Source: an uncultured Gemmatimonadota bacterium
GTDB lineage: Bacteria; Gemmatimonadota; Gemmatimonadetes; Palauibacterales; Palauibacteraceae
Length of the DNA: 64,000 bases
Direction of reading: 5' to 3'
Assembly: GCA_913043255.1 (NCBI GenBank)
Contig: CAJWLK010000007.1
Span: forward strand, 61,421 to 125,420
A model generated the notes under the pieces. The model was not told where the DNA came from and made no database searches. It was given only the letters and a program-made list of their open reading frames with translations. Made by a program: the position numbers and the translations under genes. This document shows, in pieces, positions 42,862 through 52,366 of this stretch (the stretch's first letter is position 1; each line of letters begins with the position of its first letter).

Positions 42862-42890
42862 CCAATAGGTATGCATATTCAGCCTATTGG
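42862..42890 (+). promoter_or_regulatory. 8-bp inverted repeat in the leader of the D-aminoacylase-like gene
   Basis: CCAATAGG (42862–42869) and CCTATTGG (42883–42890) are exact complements with a 13-base A/T-rich spacer that contains TATGCATA. It lies about 30 bp upstream of the start codon at 42923, close to where a regulator would affect transcription or ribosome access. Confidence 0.4.
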
Positions 42891-42922
42891 GAGCCATGAG
42901 GATTTTAAGGAGGCAACCGACG

Positions 42923-44473
42923 ATGCGACACAATTTCAGCATTCAAACCCTAGTGTCAGTCCTAGTAGTAAGCGCGGCCGCCTGCTCTGAAGGGGTGGAG
43001 CCTCCAGACATTCCAGAAGCTCAATCTCTCAATCTCGTAATCGCAAATGGTCGAGTCATTGACCCGGCAACAGATCTAGACGCCATTCGACATATCGGAG
43101 TGCGCGAGGGATCGATCGCCGTAGTTTCCGACCACCCGCTCGACGCATATCTCGCAGACGATGGGGAGCTCATCGATGCGACAGGACTCGTAGTCTCACC
43201 TGGCTTTATCGACCTGCATGCTCATGGCCAGTCAACCCAGGCTAACGAATATCAGGCACGCGATGGCGTGACCACGGCGCTTGAACTGGAGGGTGGAGGC
43301 TTTGGTCTTCCGGAGTGGATTGAGGGTCGACGAGGCACTGCACTGATCCATTATGGTGCGTCGACTTCTCAAGCTTATGCTCGTGCACTCGCACTACTAG
43401 ACATTAATCAGCGGACCGAGTTAGAAGCATTAATTCGAGAATCAGTCATTGCGTCCACTGCCCAGGCTGAACCGTTTGAAGATGAAACAGAAACAGTACG
43501 TAGCACTTTTTATAAGACTCTTAACGCCGATCGATACGAAAATTTGCGTGGTGCCCTCCAAGTTGGGCTCGATGAGGGAGGGATTGGTATTGGTATGGCA
43601 CATCAATACACCCCGGGGGTAAATCGCGAGGAAGTATTCGAGGTTTTTCAGCTAGCCGCAGAACTGGACGTGCCGATCTTCACACACGTCCGTTCCATGA
43701 GCCTGGACGCGATGCAAGAAGTCGTGGCCAACGCTAGTGCAACAGGTGCCCCACTCCACATCGTTCACGTGAATTCAATGAGTCTGGGGCAGTTACCTCA
43801 GGTGCTAGAACTTATTGCAGGTGCCCGAAATCGAGGCCTCGACATCACAACGGAGGCCTATCCGTATACCGCGGGGTCCACCAGTATCGAATCGGCAATT
43901 TTTGATCCAGGGTGGCAGAATCATCTTGGAATCTCGTACGGAGATCTCCAGTGGGAGGAAACTGGAGAACGCCTCACCCAAGTAACATTCGAGCAATATC
44001 GAGAAAAAGGGGGAACTGTCATCATCCACATGATGAAAGACGAGTGGATCGACCTGGCCATGGCCTCCCCTTTCGTAATGGTGGCTTCTGATGGAATGCC
44101 TTACGCACCAGGGGCACACCCACGGTCGGCCGGAACATTCAGCCGTGTGCTTGGCCGCTATGTACGCGAACGCGGCGTCATCGATCTGCCAACCGCCATC
44201 GCTAAGATGACGTATATGCCGGCGAAACGGCTTGAAGAGATTGCACCAATTATGGCTCGCAAGGGACGAATTCAGGTGGGCGCCGATGCAGATCTAACAG
44301 TCTTTGATCCTGAACGTGTCATTGATACTGCGACATTCGAAGAAGATCTCTCGTTCTCCATCGGGATTGAACACGTTTTTGTACTCGGGACCGCAGTTGT
44401 CAAAAACGGAGCAACGGTACCCGACACATATCCTGGACAGCCGATCCTAGGGAGGTTCGCAGCAGGCTCGTAG
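42923..44473 (+). CDS. N-acyl-D-amino-acid deacylase-like amidohydrolase, lipoprotein
   Basis: The sequence fits the D-aminoacylase branch of the amidohydrolase superfamily. It begins with a signal and lipobox SAAAC, then LVIANGRVIDPATDLDAIRHIGVREG, the metal motif GFIDLHAHGQS, a Glu/Gly segment ELEGGGFG, THVRS and HIVHVNS (metal His residues), and the Asp motif VASDGMPYAPGAHP. The C-terminal end, RKGRIQVGADADLTVFDP, is a family hallmark. The better start is the ATG at 42923, which has AAGGAGG nine bases upstream; the frame also opens at 42887. It would deacylate N-acyl amino acids or a similar amide in the envelope. Confidence 0.85.
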   Translation: MRHNFSIQTLVSVLVVSAAACSEGVEPPDIPEAQSLNLVIANGRVIDPATDLDAIRHIGVREGSIAVVSDHPLDAYLADDGELIDATGLVVSPGFIDLHAHGQSTQANEYQARDGVTTALELEGGGFGLPEWIEGRRGTALIHYGASTSQAYARALALLDINQRTELEALIRESVIASTAQAEPFEDETETVRSTFYKTLNADRYENLRGALQVGLDEGGIGIGMAHQYTPGVNREEVFEVFQLAAELDVPIFTHVRSMSLDAMQEVVANASATGAPLHIVHVNSMSLGQLPQVLELIAGARNRGLDITTEAYPYTAGSTSIESAIFDPGWQNHLGISYGDLQWEETGERLTQVTFEQYREKGGTVIIHMMKDEWIDLAMASPFVMVASDGMPYAPGAHPRSAGTFSRVLGRYVRERGVIDLPTAIAKMTYMPAKRLEEIAPIMARKGRIQVGADADLTVFDPERVIDTATFEEDLSFSIGIEHVFVLGTAVVKNGATVPDTYPGQPILGRFAAGS

Positions 44474-44532
44474 CTTCATTGTATCCCTAGCCTATTTGGC
44501 TCCGGACTTAACCTCCACGAGTTGAGGTGCCA

Positions 44533-46200
44533 ATGTCTGATATTGATCGGCGAACTTTCGTCCGAAACAGCCTCACAACCAGTGCCATAATCTCGGTTAC
44601 CGGATGCAGTCCTTCCGGAGAACAAGCCGCCGAGTCAAATCACCCTTCTAGAAAAAGCGTGTCCGTACCGAGTTTCTCATTGGACGAGATCACGATAGAC
44701 CAAATTCACGAGGGGATGCGGTCGGGCGACTATACATGTCGGTCGATTACCAAGATGTACCTGGAGAGAATTGAGGCGCTAAATACGACTGGACCCAACC
44801 TATATGCAGTCCTCGAGGTGAATCCCGATGCGCTTACGATTGCCGATGAACTGGATCGGGAGTTTCAAGCATCTGGTCCGCAGGGACCTCTTCATGGCAT
44901 CCCACTCCTTCTGAAAGACAATATTGATACAAAAGATGGAATGACTACAACCGCTGGCTCCACTGCGCTTGAGGGATCGAAACCCCTTCAAGACTCTTTT
45001 GTGGCGGCCCGGCTCAGGGATGCCGGAGCCTTACTTCTGGGCAAGGCAAACATGAGTGAGTGGGCCGGGTGGAAGTCCTTCGAGTTTGGCGTATCGGGCT
45101 GGAGTGGCCGCGGATGGAACGGCGGCCGAGGCGGATTTTGTCGAAACCCCTACGTGCTCGACCGCGAGCCTGGAGGATCAAGTTCGGGATCAGGGGTCGG
45201 GGCCGGGGCAAACCTTGCCGTGGCAACGATCGGCTCTGAAACCGACGGTTCTATCGTCGGTCCATCTTCGAGGGCCTGTTTGGTCGGAATCAAACCCACC
45301 ATCGGCCTGCACAGTCGCGGCGGTGTGATCCCGATCGCACACAGCCAAGATAGCACTGGCCCCATGGCCCGAACTGTACGAGACGCGACAATTATGCTCG
45401 GAACCATGGTGGGCGTGGATCCACGCGATCCCCTCACGGCCGCCAGCGAAGGCAACTTCCTCACCGATTATACCGGAGCATTGGATCCGGCCGGTCTCAG
45501 GGGGGCACGCATTGGAGTACTCCGCGCGTATGCGGGCTTCGACAGCCGAGTCGACGCGTTGTTCGAGGAGGCCCTCGACGTGATGCGTGGCGAAGGCGCC
45601 ACTGTGATTGACCCCGTGATACTCCCCGAGGAGCTTCGCTTCGGTAACGAGTATGAGATGGAAGTTCTTTATCATGAGTTCAAGGCCGATCTGAACACGT
45701 ATTTGGCTTCGTTGGGATCAAACGCTCCGATCAAATCACTGCAAGAACTCATCGAGTACAACGAAGCCCATGCAGATCTTGAACTCGTATTCCCTCAAGA
45801 ATTGCTGGTTGAATCACAAAACCGCGGGCCGCTCACCGACCAGAAGTACATTGACGCCCTGCGGAACAGTCATCGACTTTCGCGTGATGAGGGCATCGAT
45901 CAATCAATGGATTCCGCTCAATTGGACGCCTTGGTAGGCATCACAAGTGGGATTCCATCCATGCTCGATCCACTGGATGCGACAGGTGGACGGGGCGGAG
46001 GGTGCTCTACTCCACCGGCAATGGCTGGCTACCCAAACATGACTGTTCCAATGGGGTTCATTTCGGGACTTCCCATCGGCCTGTCTCTTTGCGGAAGGGC
46101 CTGGAGCGAGACAACCCTTATCCGAATCGCATACGCCTTTGAACAATCCACAAACCACCGCCGGCCGCCGGAGTTCCTATCGAGCGTCAACCTTACATAG
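44533..46200 (+). CDS. Amidase-signature family protein with Tat/lipoprotein signal
   Basis: This second amidase-signature enzyme in the window begins with a twin-arginine motif (DRRTFVRNSLTTS) and then a lipobox-like VTGC. The catalytic Lys is Lys128 in LLLKDNIDT, the Gly/Ser core is GGSSSGSGVGAGANLAV, and the nucleophile lies in IGSETDGSIVGPSSRA. The body includes RARKLVGIKPT-like VGIKPTIGLHSRGG and ends in TLIRIAYAFEQSTNHRRPP. It differs from the amidase at 28103 mainly in its export route (Tat here, Sec there). The start is the ATG at 44533 with GAGG upstream; a GTG two codons earlier is in frame. It lies about 60 bp after the D-aminoacylase-like gene. Confidence 0.87.
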   Translation: MSDIDRRTFVRNSLTTSAIISVTGCSPSGEQAAESNHPSRKSVSVPSFSLDEITIDQIHEGMRSGDYTCRSITKMYLERIEALNTTGPNLYAVLEVNPDALTIADELDREFQASGPQGPLHGIPLLLKDNIDTKDGMTTTAGSTALEGSKPLQDSFVAARLRDAGALLLGKANMSEWAGWKSFEFGVSGWSGRGWNGGRGGFCRNPYVLDREPGGSSSGSGVGAGANLAVATIGSETDGSIVGPSSRACLVGIKPTIGLHSRGGVIPIAHSQDSTGPMARTVRDATIMLGTMVGVDPRDPLTAASEGNFLTDYTGALDPAGLRGARIGVLRAYAGFDSRVDALFEEALDVMRGEGATVIDPVILPEELRFGNEYEMEVLYHEFKADLNTYLASLGSNAPIKSLQELIEYNEAHADLELVFPQELLVESQNRGPLTDQKYIDALRNSHRLSRDEGIDQSMDSAQLDALVGITSGIPSMLDPLDATGGRGGGCSTPPAMAGYPNMTVPMGFISGLPIGLSLCGRAWSETTLIRIAYAFEQSTNHRRPPEFLSSVNLT

Positions 46201-46227
46201 GCGTCTGATCAGGCCACAACAGCTTGG

Positions 46228-47652
46228 CTACGGCTGCCGGACGGGAGCATGGTGAGTCAGTCCCCACTCCCGCAGATCTTCTACTAGCTCGTGCGCGGTC
46301 CAGTCAAATCGAAGCGGGGTAATTGTGATAAACCCTCGCGTGTACGCCTCAGAGTCACTTCCCTCTGGATACGGTCGCGGGTTGTCAAACCGGGGCCGAA
46401 ATTTACGCTCACCAGCCACCGCTTCAACTTCGTCATAACCGATCTCGATATAGCTGCCGCCCATCGGCGTAACCAAAACGCCTTCCGTATCAGCTTCAGT
46501 AGTTCGAGGAACATTAATGGAGAAAACGATACCGGGCCGCGGAGTATGCTCTCGGAGACCCACCACAAATTTTGTCACGAAACGGGCCGCATAACTAAAA
46601 TCAGTAGAGCCTGCCTGCGAAACAGCCACTGCTGGTATACCATGGGCTGCCGCCATCATAGCCGCCCCGATGGTACCCGAAATGTGTGACACCTCACCTA
46701 CATTCGCTCCCCGATTGATACCACTCACGACGAGATCAAATGAACTCGCCTGTCCCAAAGCTCTGAGACCCAGAAGTACTGCGCCTGCCGGAGTCGTTTT
46801 CGCACAATGTCCAATTTGATCTCCCGCTTCCCCAAACATTCGGACACCTACTTCTTCTCGCAGCGACACGGACATACTGCTTCCACTTCGGTCTCCACAG
46901 GGTGCCACCACTACAACTTCACCGACGCGTCCCAGTTCCTTAGCTAGGGTCTGTAAACCTGCCGATTCGATTCCGTCATCGTTAGTCACCAGAATCCGAT
47001 ACGGAGAGTGACCCGAGAGGTTAGAGGGCTCCGGTTCTTCACCTTTAACCCGATTGATAGCTAGAATTTGGACTGGTGGAGTTAAGGTCTGTGCCTGTGT
47101 TGGGTTTTGTTGAATTTCGCGGACCACATCCATACCGCTGACGACTCGCCCAAAAGCTGCAAACCCTTGGCCGTCAGGATTCCGGAAGCCACCATGGTCC
47201 AACGAAGGATGGTCTCCCAAAACAATAAAAAAACTTGAAGTAGCCGTGTTCGGTTGACTTCGCGCCATCGAGACAGTGCCGTTCTGGTGATGGATACCCG
47301 TGACGCTCGTTCGTTCAAGAAGGATCGGAGCGAAACTCTCAGTCTGTTTCGTGGAATCGATTTCCGCTTGGATCACTTCAATCTTAATGTTGTCGTTCGT
47401 CAGTGGTTGGTCCTCTCCTGGTTGATTGTCGAGACGAACGGCACGAAAGAAGCTACCCCCGTGATAAAACCCCCCATCGACATATCGGAGGAAGTTAGAC
47501 GCGGTAATGGGTGCTCTATCCATGTCGATTTCGATTTCTATGTCCCCTAAATCGGTCCGAATAACTGCCCGTGGAAGCTCCTGCGCTAATACAAACGGCG
47601 CATTTAGAGCAACGAGCACCAATACGACAGAAAATGATGATCTCTTTCGCAT
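46228..47652 (-). CDS. Exported fusion of cyclophilin-type peptidyl-prolyl isomerase and SurE nucleotidase
   Basis: Residues 1–23 form a signal peptide ending FVLAQ. Residues 24 to about 203 are a cyclophilin domain: AVIRTDLGDIEIEIDMDRAP, FYHGGSFFRAVR (catalytic Arg of the FxRA/V motif), NGTVSMARSQPNTATSSFF, and FGRVVSGMDVV. Residues of about 218–470 are a full SurE domain: VTNDDGIESAG (Asp225/Asp226), GDRSGSSMS (Ser loop, 254–260) and GINRGANVGE (Asn313), all metal- or substrate-binding positions kept. SurE removes phosphate from nucleotides and is normally a lone ~250-residue cytosolic protein. Here an export signal and isomerase precede it with a proline-rich linker. The frame opens at 47688; the ATG at 47652 has GGAGG nine bases upstream. 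Confidence 0.88.
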   Translation of the reverse strand: MRKRSSFSVVLVLVALNAPFVLAQELPRAVIRTDLGDIEIEIDMDRAPITASNFLRYVDGGFYHGGSFFRAVRLDNQPGEDQPLTNDNIKIEVIQAEIDSTKQTESFAPILLERTSVTGIHHQNGTVSMARSQPNTATSSFFIVLGDHPSLDHGGFRNPDGQGFAAFGRVVSGMDVVREIQQNPTQAQTLTPPVQILAINRVKGEEPEPSNLSGHSPYRILVTNDDGIESAGLQTLAKELGRVGEVVVVAPCGDRSGSSMSVSLREEVGVRMFGEAGDQIGHCAKTTPAGAVLLGLRALGQASSFDLVVSGINRGANVGEVSHISGTIGAAMMAAAHGIPAVAVSQAGSTDFSYAARFVTKFVVGLREHTPRPGIVFSINVPRTTEADTEGVLVTPMGGSYIEIGYDEVEAVAGERKFRPRFDNPRPYPEGSDSEAYTRGFITITPLRFDWTAHELVEDLREWGLTHHAPVRQP

Positions 47653-47912
47653 TTGCATCTGCCTCCACCTATGATATGGTCCGTCCAAACGGCCTCTTTC
47701 TCACCCGGCATCTTGCAGGTGGTTTTCATCGAAGGTTTTTATGACATGCCCCTGATGAAATGTGTGTGGTTCCAGGCCCATCAGAGGGTACGAACAGATC
47801 GAGACAAGTGGCAACTCAATCCTTGTTTCCGCTTGATGTGTGTGAGAGGGTGATGAGCAGTACGGTGGCAGGACACAGCACATCATATCTATGGGGGTAT
47901 TATTTCTCAGTG

Positions 47913-50174
47913 ATGGGAAAACTTTTGATCGGCGCAATCGTAATCGGCCTCTCCCCATACATCCTTCGGGGCCAGGAAACCCCTGCGAGCACCCAGCCTA
48001 TCAAACCTCCTGTGGCAACAGCCGCTTTAGTGTCAGAGCCCCCCGTTATCGATGGGGTTCTGGATGACGCCGCCTGGGACGCCGCCGAAGTCATCACTGG
48101 TTTCGTGCAACGTGAGCCCCTCGAAGGCACCTCTCCATCTGAACGAACCGAAGTCCGCATCGTCTTCGATGAACGGGCGCTGTACATAGGTGCTTGGAAT
48201 TTCGTACACCAGCCCACAAGCATCGTAGTTGGTGAGACACGGCGCGACGCATCGATCGACAATACCGATGCCTTCAGTTTGGTTCTCGATACTTATCAAG
48301 ATCGTCAAAATGCTTTCGTCTTCGCGACAACTCCTGCCGGAATCGAGTACGACGGACAGGTGGCCAATGAGGGACAGGGAGGTGGCGGGGGCGGGAGGCG
48401 TCAACAGTCTGGCTCCGGGGGTGGCTTCAACCTCAATTGGGATGGAAGTTGGCAAGTAGCGACGTCGGTCGATGGCAACGGGTGGTACGCTGAGTTTCGT
48501 CTTCCCTTCTCCACCCTGCGCTATCTTTCCGGCGGCGAACAAACGTGGGGCGTCAACTTTTCACGGAACATCAGGAATCAGAACGAACAAGTGGTTTGGG
48601 CACCGATCCCGCGCCAGTTCAACTTGTACCGGGTTTCTTTAGCAGGGACGCTCTCCGGTTTCACAGCGCCCAACAACCGAATTCTCACTGTCACGCCGTA
48701 CATCCGTGGCGATGTAGCCCGCGATTACACGCTGGCGCGCTCTTCAACGACGGAAGACGCCGAGATCGGAGGTGAGGCAAAGATCGGGCTTACCCAGAGC
48801 CTAACACTGGATCTGACCGTCAATACGGATTTCGCACAGGTCGAGGTCGATGACGAACAGGTCAACATCACGCGTTTCCCAACCTTTTTTCCGGAAAAAC
48901 GCGCCTTCTTCCTTGAAAATGCCGGCACGTTCTCAGTCGGAGCACCTCGCTCAACGGAGTTATTCTTCAGTCGTCGAATCGGTCTCTCTTCAGGGACTGC
49001 AATCCCGATCCAGGGTGGCGCCCGTCTCACCGGGAAGGTGGGCGGGATGCAGATTGGGGTCCTGAACATTCAGGCTAATCACCTCGATCTTTTTGACGAA
49101 GAAACCGGCGAAGACGTGCGCGTCGAAGCGGCCAACAACTTTGGAGTAATGAGGTTATATCAAGAATTCCAGAATCGGACGAGGATCGGTGGAATCTTCG
49201 TGTCACGGCTCAACACCGAAGACACGGAGGATTACAACTTTACGTACGGAATGGATGGTCGGCTCGGGATCGGGCAAGCCCTAACCTTTGATGGCTTTGT
49301 CGCTAGAACGAGCACTCCCGGTGTCCAAAGCGGGGATTATGCTTTCAGCGGAGGGAGTCGGTACGAGACTCGAGATTGGCGTATATCGACAACCTACCGT
49401 CAGGTTGGGGACACTTTTAACCCCGAAGTCGGATTCTTATCTCGCAGAGCATACCGACACATAAATACGCGAATCCTTCGCGCTTATCGTTTTCCGAATC
49501 TGAGTTGGTTCCGTGAGCTACGTCCGCACGTGTCATGGCGAGAGCACTGGGACCTCGATGGCTTCAGCGAGACGCGCGTCATTCACATCGACAGCCACTT
49601 CGAATTCTCCAACGGCGCATTCTTCCAGTTACCTGGGCTCAATATTACAGGCGAAGGCCTTCAGGAGTCGTTTGAAATTCGAGAAGGAATCGTCATTCCG
49701 GCAGGCAGTTACAACAACTTAGAGTGGACGTTCCGCTATAACACCAACTTGAGTGCCCCACTTTCACTGCAGGGAAAGATCGATGCGGGCGGATTCTACA
49801 CTGGGAGCCGTTTCGGAACCAACGCTACCCTCAACTATCGCTTTCGCGATCAGTTTGTGACTTCTCTTCGACTCGACCGGCAGAATGTCAGTCTCGAACA
49901 AGGAAATTTTGTCACATCGGTCCTAGCCTTGAAAGGATCCTATGCGTTTACACCGCGGATCTTCCTCCAGGCTGCACTCCAGTACAACAACGAAACAGAG
50001 AACTTCGGCAGTAACATTCGGTTCGGGTGGTTGGATACTGCAGGAACCGGTCTTTATGTCGTGTATAACGACACGGAGCATCTAGGTTCGCTGGAGAGGA
50101 CGCGCATCAGACGAGGACCAGTGGGTAGGCAGTTGATCGTCAAGTACACGAAGGTGTTCGACATCGGACGATGA
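47913..50174 (+). CDS. CBM9-like/DUF5916 protein with predicted outer-membrane beta-barrel
   Basis: A signal segment (GKLLIGAIVIGLSPYILRGQ) is followed by a carbohydrate-binding family 9-like domain with PPVIDGVLDDAAWDAAEVI. Then comes a long C-terminal region rich in alternating aromatic/polar strands (NFSRNIRNQNEQVVW, FPEKRAFFLENAGTF, FFSRRIGL, and the last residues KVFDIGR), the pattern of DUF5916 TonB-like barrels. FFPEKRAFFLENAG is a strong hallmark of the family. The frame opens at 47760, and an ATG at 47853 is also possible; I prefer 47913 because the signal peptide then starts normally, although its ribosome site is weak. Function unknown; an outer-membrane uptake or binding role is inferred. 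Confidence 0.82.
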   Translation: MGKLLIGAIVIGLSPYILRGQETPASTQPIKPPVATAALVSEPPVIDGVLDDAAWDAAEVITGFVQREPLEGTSPSERTEVRIVFDERALYIGAWNFVHQPTSIVVGETRRDASIDNTDAFSLVLDTYQDRQNAFVFATTPAGIEYDGQVANEGQGGGGGGRRQQSGSGGGFNLNWDGSWQVATSVDGNGWYAEFRLPFSTLRYLSGGEQTWGVNFSRNIRNQNEQVVWAPIPRQFNLYRVSLAGTLSGFTAPNNRILTVTPYIRGDVARDYTLARSSTTEDAEIGGEAKIGLTQSLTLDLTVNTDFAQVEVDDEQVNITRFPTFFPEKRAFFLENAGTFSVGAPRSTELFFSRRIGLSSGTAIPIQGGARLTGKVGGMQIGVLNIQANHLDLFDEETGEDVRVEAANNFGVMRLYQEFQNRTRIGGIFVSRLNTEDTEDYNFTYGMDGRLGIGQALTFDGFVARTSTPGVQSGDYAFSGGSRYETRDWRISTTYRQVGDTFNPEVGFLSRRAYRHINTRILRAYRFPNLSWFRELRPHVSWREHWDLDGFSETRVIHIDSHFEFSNGAFFQLPGLNITGEGLQESFEIREGIVIPAGSYNNLEWTFRYNTNLSAPLSLQGKIDAGGFYTGSRFGTNATLNYRFRDQFVTSLRLDRQNVSLEQGNFVTSVLALKGSYAFTPRIFLQAALQYNNETENFGSNIRFGWLDTAGTGLYVVYNDTEHLGSLERTRIRRGPVGRQLIVKYTKVFDIGR

Positions 50175-50228
50175 GGCATCTCGACCCCTAGTTGAATGTG
50201 ATCGTAGCTGGTCGGACGACTGTGGTCG

Positions 50229-52145
50229 TCAATCGGGCAGGACTCCCAGAACCAGGTGTGATGGATACTCGACCGAGCGGTACACGGACTGGGTCGCTAC
50301 TTGGTAGTCGCCTGCAGCAGCGTGGTAAGTGTCTACAAAGGTCTGAGGATTTCGATCATAAGCCGGGAACCAAGAACTTTGGATCTGCACCATGATCCGG
50401 TGACCGGCCTTGAACGTGTGAAAGCGGTCCCGTAAATCGATATCGATCTCGGTTATCTGGCCTGGCACCATAGCCTCAGGATCTTCAAAGCTGTTTCGAA
50501 AACGTCCGCGCATAATTTCGCCTGCCAAATGCATTTGGAAACCTCCCATTGGTACGTCACAATACTCACTCGGCTCTGCGTTGACCGGATATTCGTCGAT
50601 GAGTTTCACTATCCAATCCGAGTCAGTTCCCGAAGTGGAAACAAAGATTTCCGCCAGAATTGATCCGGCAATCGTCAGATCTTCCTCAAGCGGTTCGGAT
50701 CGATAGACGAGCACATCGGATCGTGAAGAGGCGAAGCGCTGATCTTCGACCTTCCATAAATGACCCAGCGTTGTCCGTTCCTCCGCCGAGAACGGGACTG
50801 GTGCACCAGGATCGCTAATGTACGAGTCGACCGGTGCTACTTCGGATCCAGTAGGCGATCCGAATGACAAAGTGCCGTTCGGTCCTAGATAAATGCGTGT
50901 GGATTCTATATTAGACGGAGGCCAAACGTCGTAGCTCTTCCACTCGTTCTCTCCGGTCAAAAAAACCACCGCTTCCTGCGCACCCCACCCGTCTGATCCC
51001 TTTAAATGATGCTCGAAGAACGGAAACTGGATCGCTTGTTGAAAGTAGTGTGAGGTTTTGGTGGCGAAATCGATGCAACCCAAGAAATTCCCATCCATCC
51101 TTCTCCACCCACCATGAAGCCATGGGCCCACGACAAGCGTGTTTTCAATACCCGGGTTCTCAGCCTCAATCGTCCGGTAGATGGACATCGGCCCATAAAA
51201 ATCTTCAGTATCAAACCAACCCGCAACATTGAGAATCGGGTGATCGATTCCGTCTAAAAATCGGAGCGCGTTCTGACGCTGCCAATAGTCGTCGTAGTTT
51301 GGGTGCTCCATGAAATCATTCCACGCCGGCACTTCATCATGAAAATAGAGGTCGTTGATGTTGGCAGCAGAACCGGCTTCAAGAAAGAAATCGTATCCGG
51401 ACGACGTTCCATAGTTGAAACGGTCACCTCGGGTATCAGTGGGTGCGTCACGACGACGCGCGTTTCCAGACAACCATGAGAACGCATACATGATTCGGAA
51501 CGCGCCATTATGGTGCCAATCATCCCCAATAAACATGTCTGATGGAGAGGCTTGTGGTGACGATGCCACCAGCGCCGGGTGTCGGTCGATCATCCCCATC
51601 AACGTCTGCCACCCTGCATAGGAGATCCCCCACTGCCCTACCCGCCCATTGTGATTTTCGACGTTCGCTAGGAGCCATTCGATGGCATCGTAGTTGTCGG
51701 TACTCTCATCTGTGTCCATCGGCCCCTTTGGTTCCGAAGCCAGCGGACGGATGACCTCAAATTCACCCTCAGAGCGAAATTGCCCGCGCACATCCTGGAA
51801 CGCGAAAATGTAGCCCTCGCGATCAAACTCTGTGGTCGGGCCCAACGGGTTTCTATACTCGCTCAGCTCGTAGGGGCCGATTGAGTAAGGAGTTCGAAAC
51901 AACAATATCGGGTAGGTACGACTCCGATCCTTTGGTGTGTACACGATGGTATAGAGCTTCACGCCATCCCGCATTGTGACCATGTCCTCAGTCTTATCGT
52001 AGGCATCACGTAAATAAGCAAGGTGTTGGTCTTCGGGTGACCCCATTCCGTTAGCGGTTGACACATCGGACTGTGATTCACAGGCCACGAAAAAGAGACC
52101 GGTCGCAATCGCGACACGATAGAATGGTAAACGCCTAGCCCACAT
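50229..52145 (-). CDS. CocE/NonD family hydrolase (S15-type), lipoprotein
   Basis: This is an alpha/beta-hydrolase of the X-Pro dipeptidyl-peptidase/cocaine-esterase family. A lipobox FFVACES marks a lipoprotein. Catalytic Ser175 lies in GQWGISYAGWQTLMG, Asp is in GWFDTEDFYG, and His in VVGPWLHGGW, so the triad is complete. The C-terminal jelly-roll domain ends in GHRIMVQIQSSWFPAYDRNP, typical of the family. The open frame extends to 52391, but GAGAGGA eight bases before the ATG at 52145 and the signal peptide fix the start there. Known members act on esters, acyl-amino compounds or X-Pro peptides. Confidence 0.87.
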   Translation of the reverse strand: MWARRLPFYRVAIATGLFFVACESQSDVSTANGMGSPEDQHLAYLRDAYDKTEDMVTMRDGVKLYTIVYTPKDRSRTYPILLFRTPYSIGPYELSEYRNPLGPTTEFDREGYIFAFQDVRGQFRSEGEFEVIRPLASEPKGPMDTDESTDNYDAIEWLLANVENHNGRVGQWGISYAGWQTLMGMIDRHPALVASSPQASPSDMFIGDDWHHNGAFRIMYAFSWLSGNARRRDAPTDTRGDRFNYGTSSGYDFFLEAGSAANINDLYFHDEVPAWNDFMEHPNYDDYWQRQNALRFLDGIDHPILNVAGWFDTEDFYGPMSIYRTIEAENPGIENTLVVGPWLHGGWRRMDGNFLGCIDFATKTSHYFQQAIQFPFFEHHLKGSDGWGAQEAVVFLTGENEWKSYDVWPPSNIESTRIYLGPNGTLSFGSPTGSEVAPVDSYISDPGAPVPFSAEERTTLGHLWKVEDQRFASSRSDVLVYRSEPLEEDLTIAGSILAEIFVSTSGTDSDWIVKLIDEYPVNAEPSEYCDVPMGGFQMHLAGEIMRGRFRNSFEDPEAMVPGQITEIDIDLRDRFHTFKAGHRIMVQIQSSWFPAYDRNPQTFVDTYHAAAGDYQVATQSVYRSVEYPSHLVLGVLPD

Positions 52146-52366
52146 TGTGTTAATCCTCTCTGTATGGAAGATCAGAAACATGGCACGAATGCTCAAATGA
52201 AACTTTTGTGCAGCAACCCCAGTGCGCAACGCAGGTAACCCAACATAGAAGCTCCGACGAGGGGCACCCATGATCCTTAAAACCAGTTTAACTTCGTACT
52301 CGTTGCCGATGATGAAGGTGACATCTAGTCTGAAGTACGTTCGTTCCCATCTGCGAAAGAGTACGT

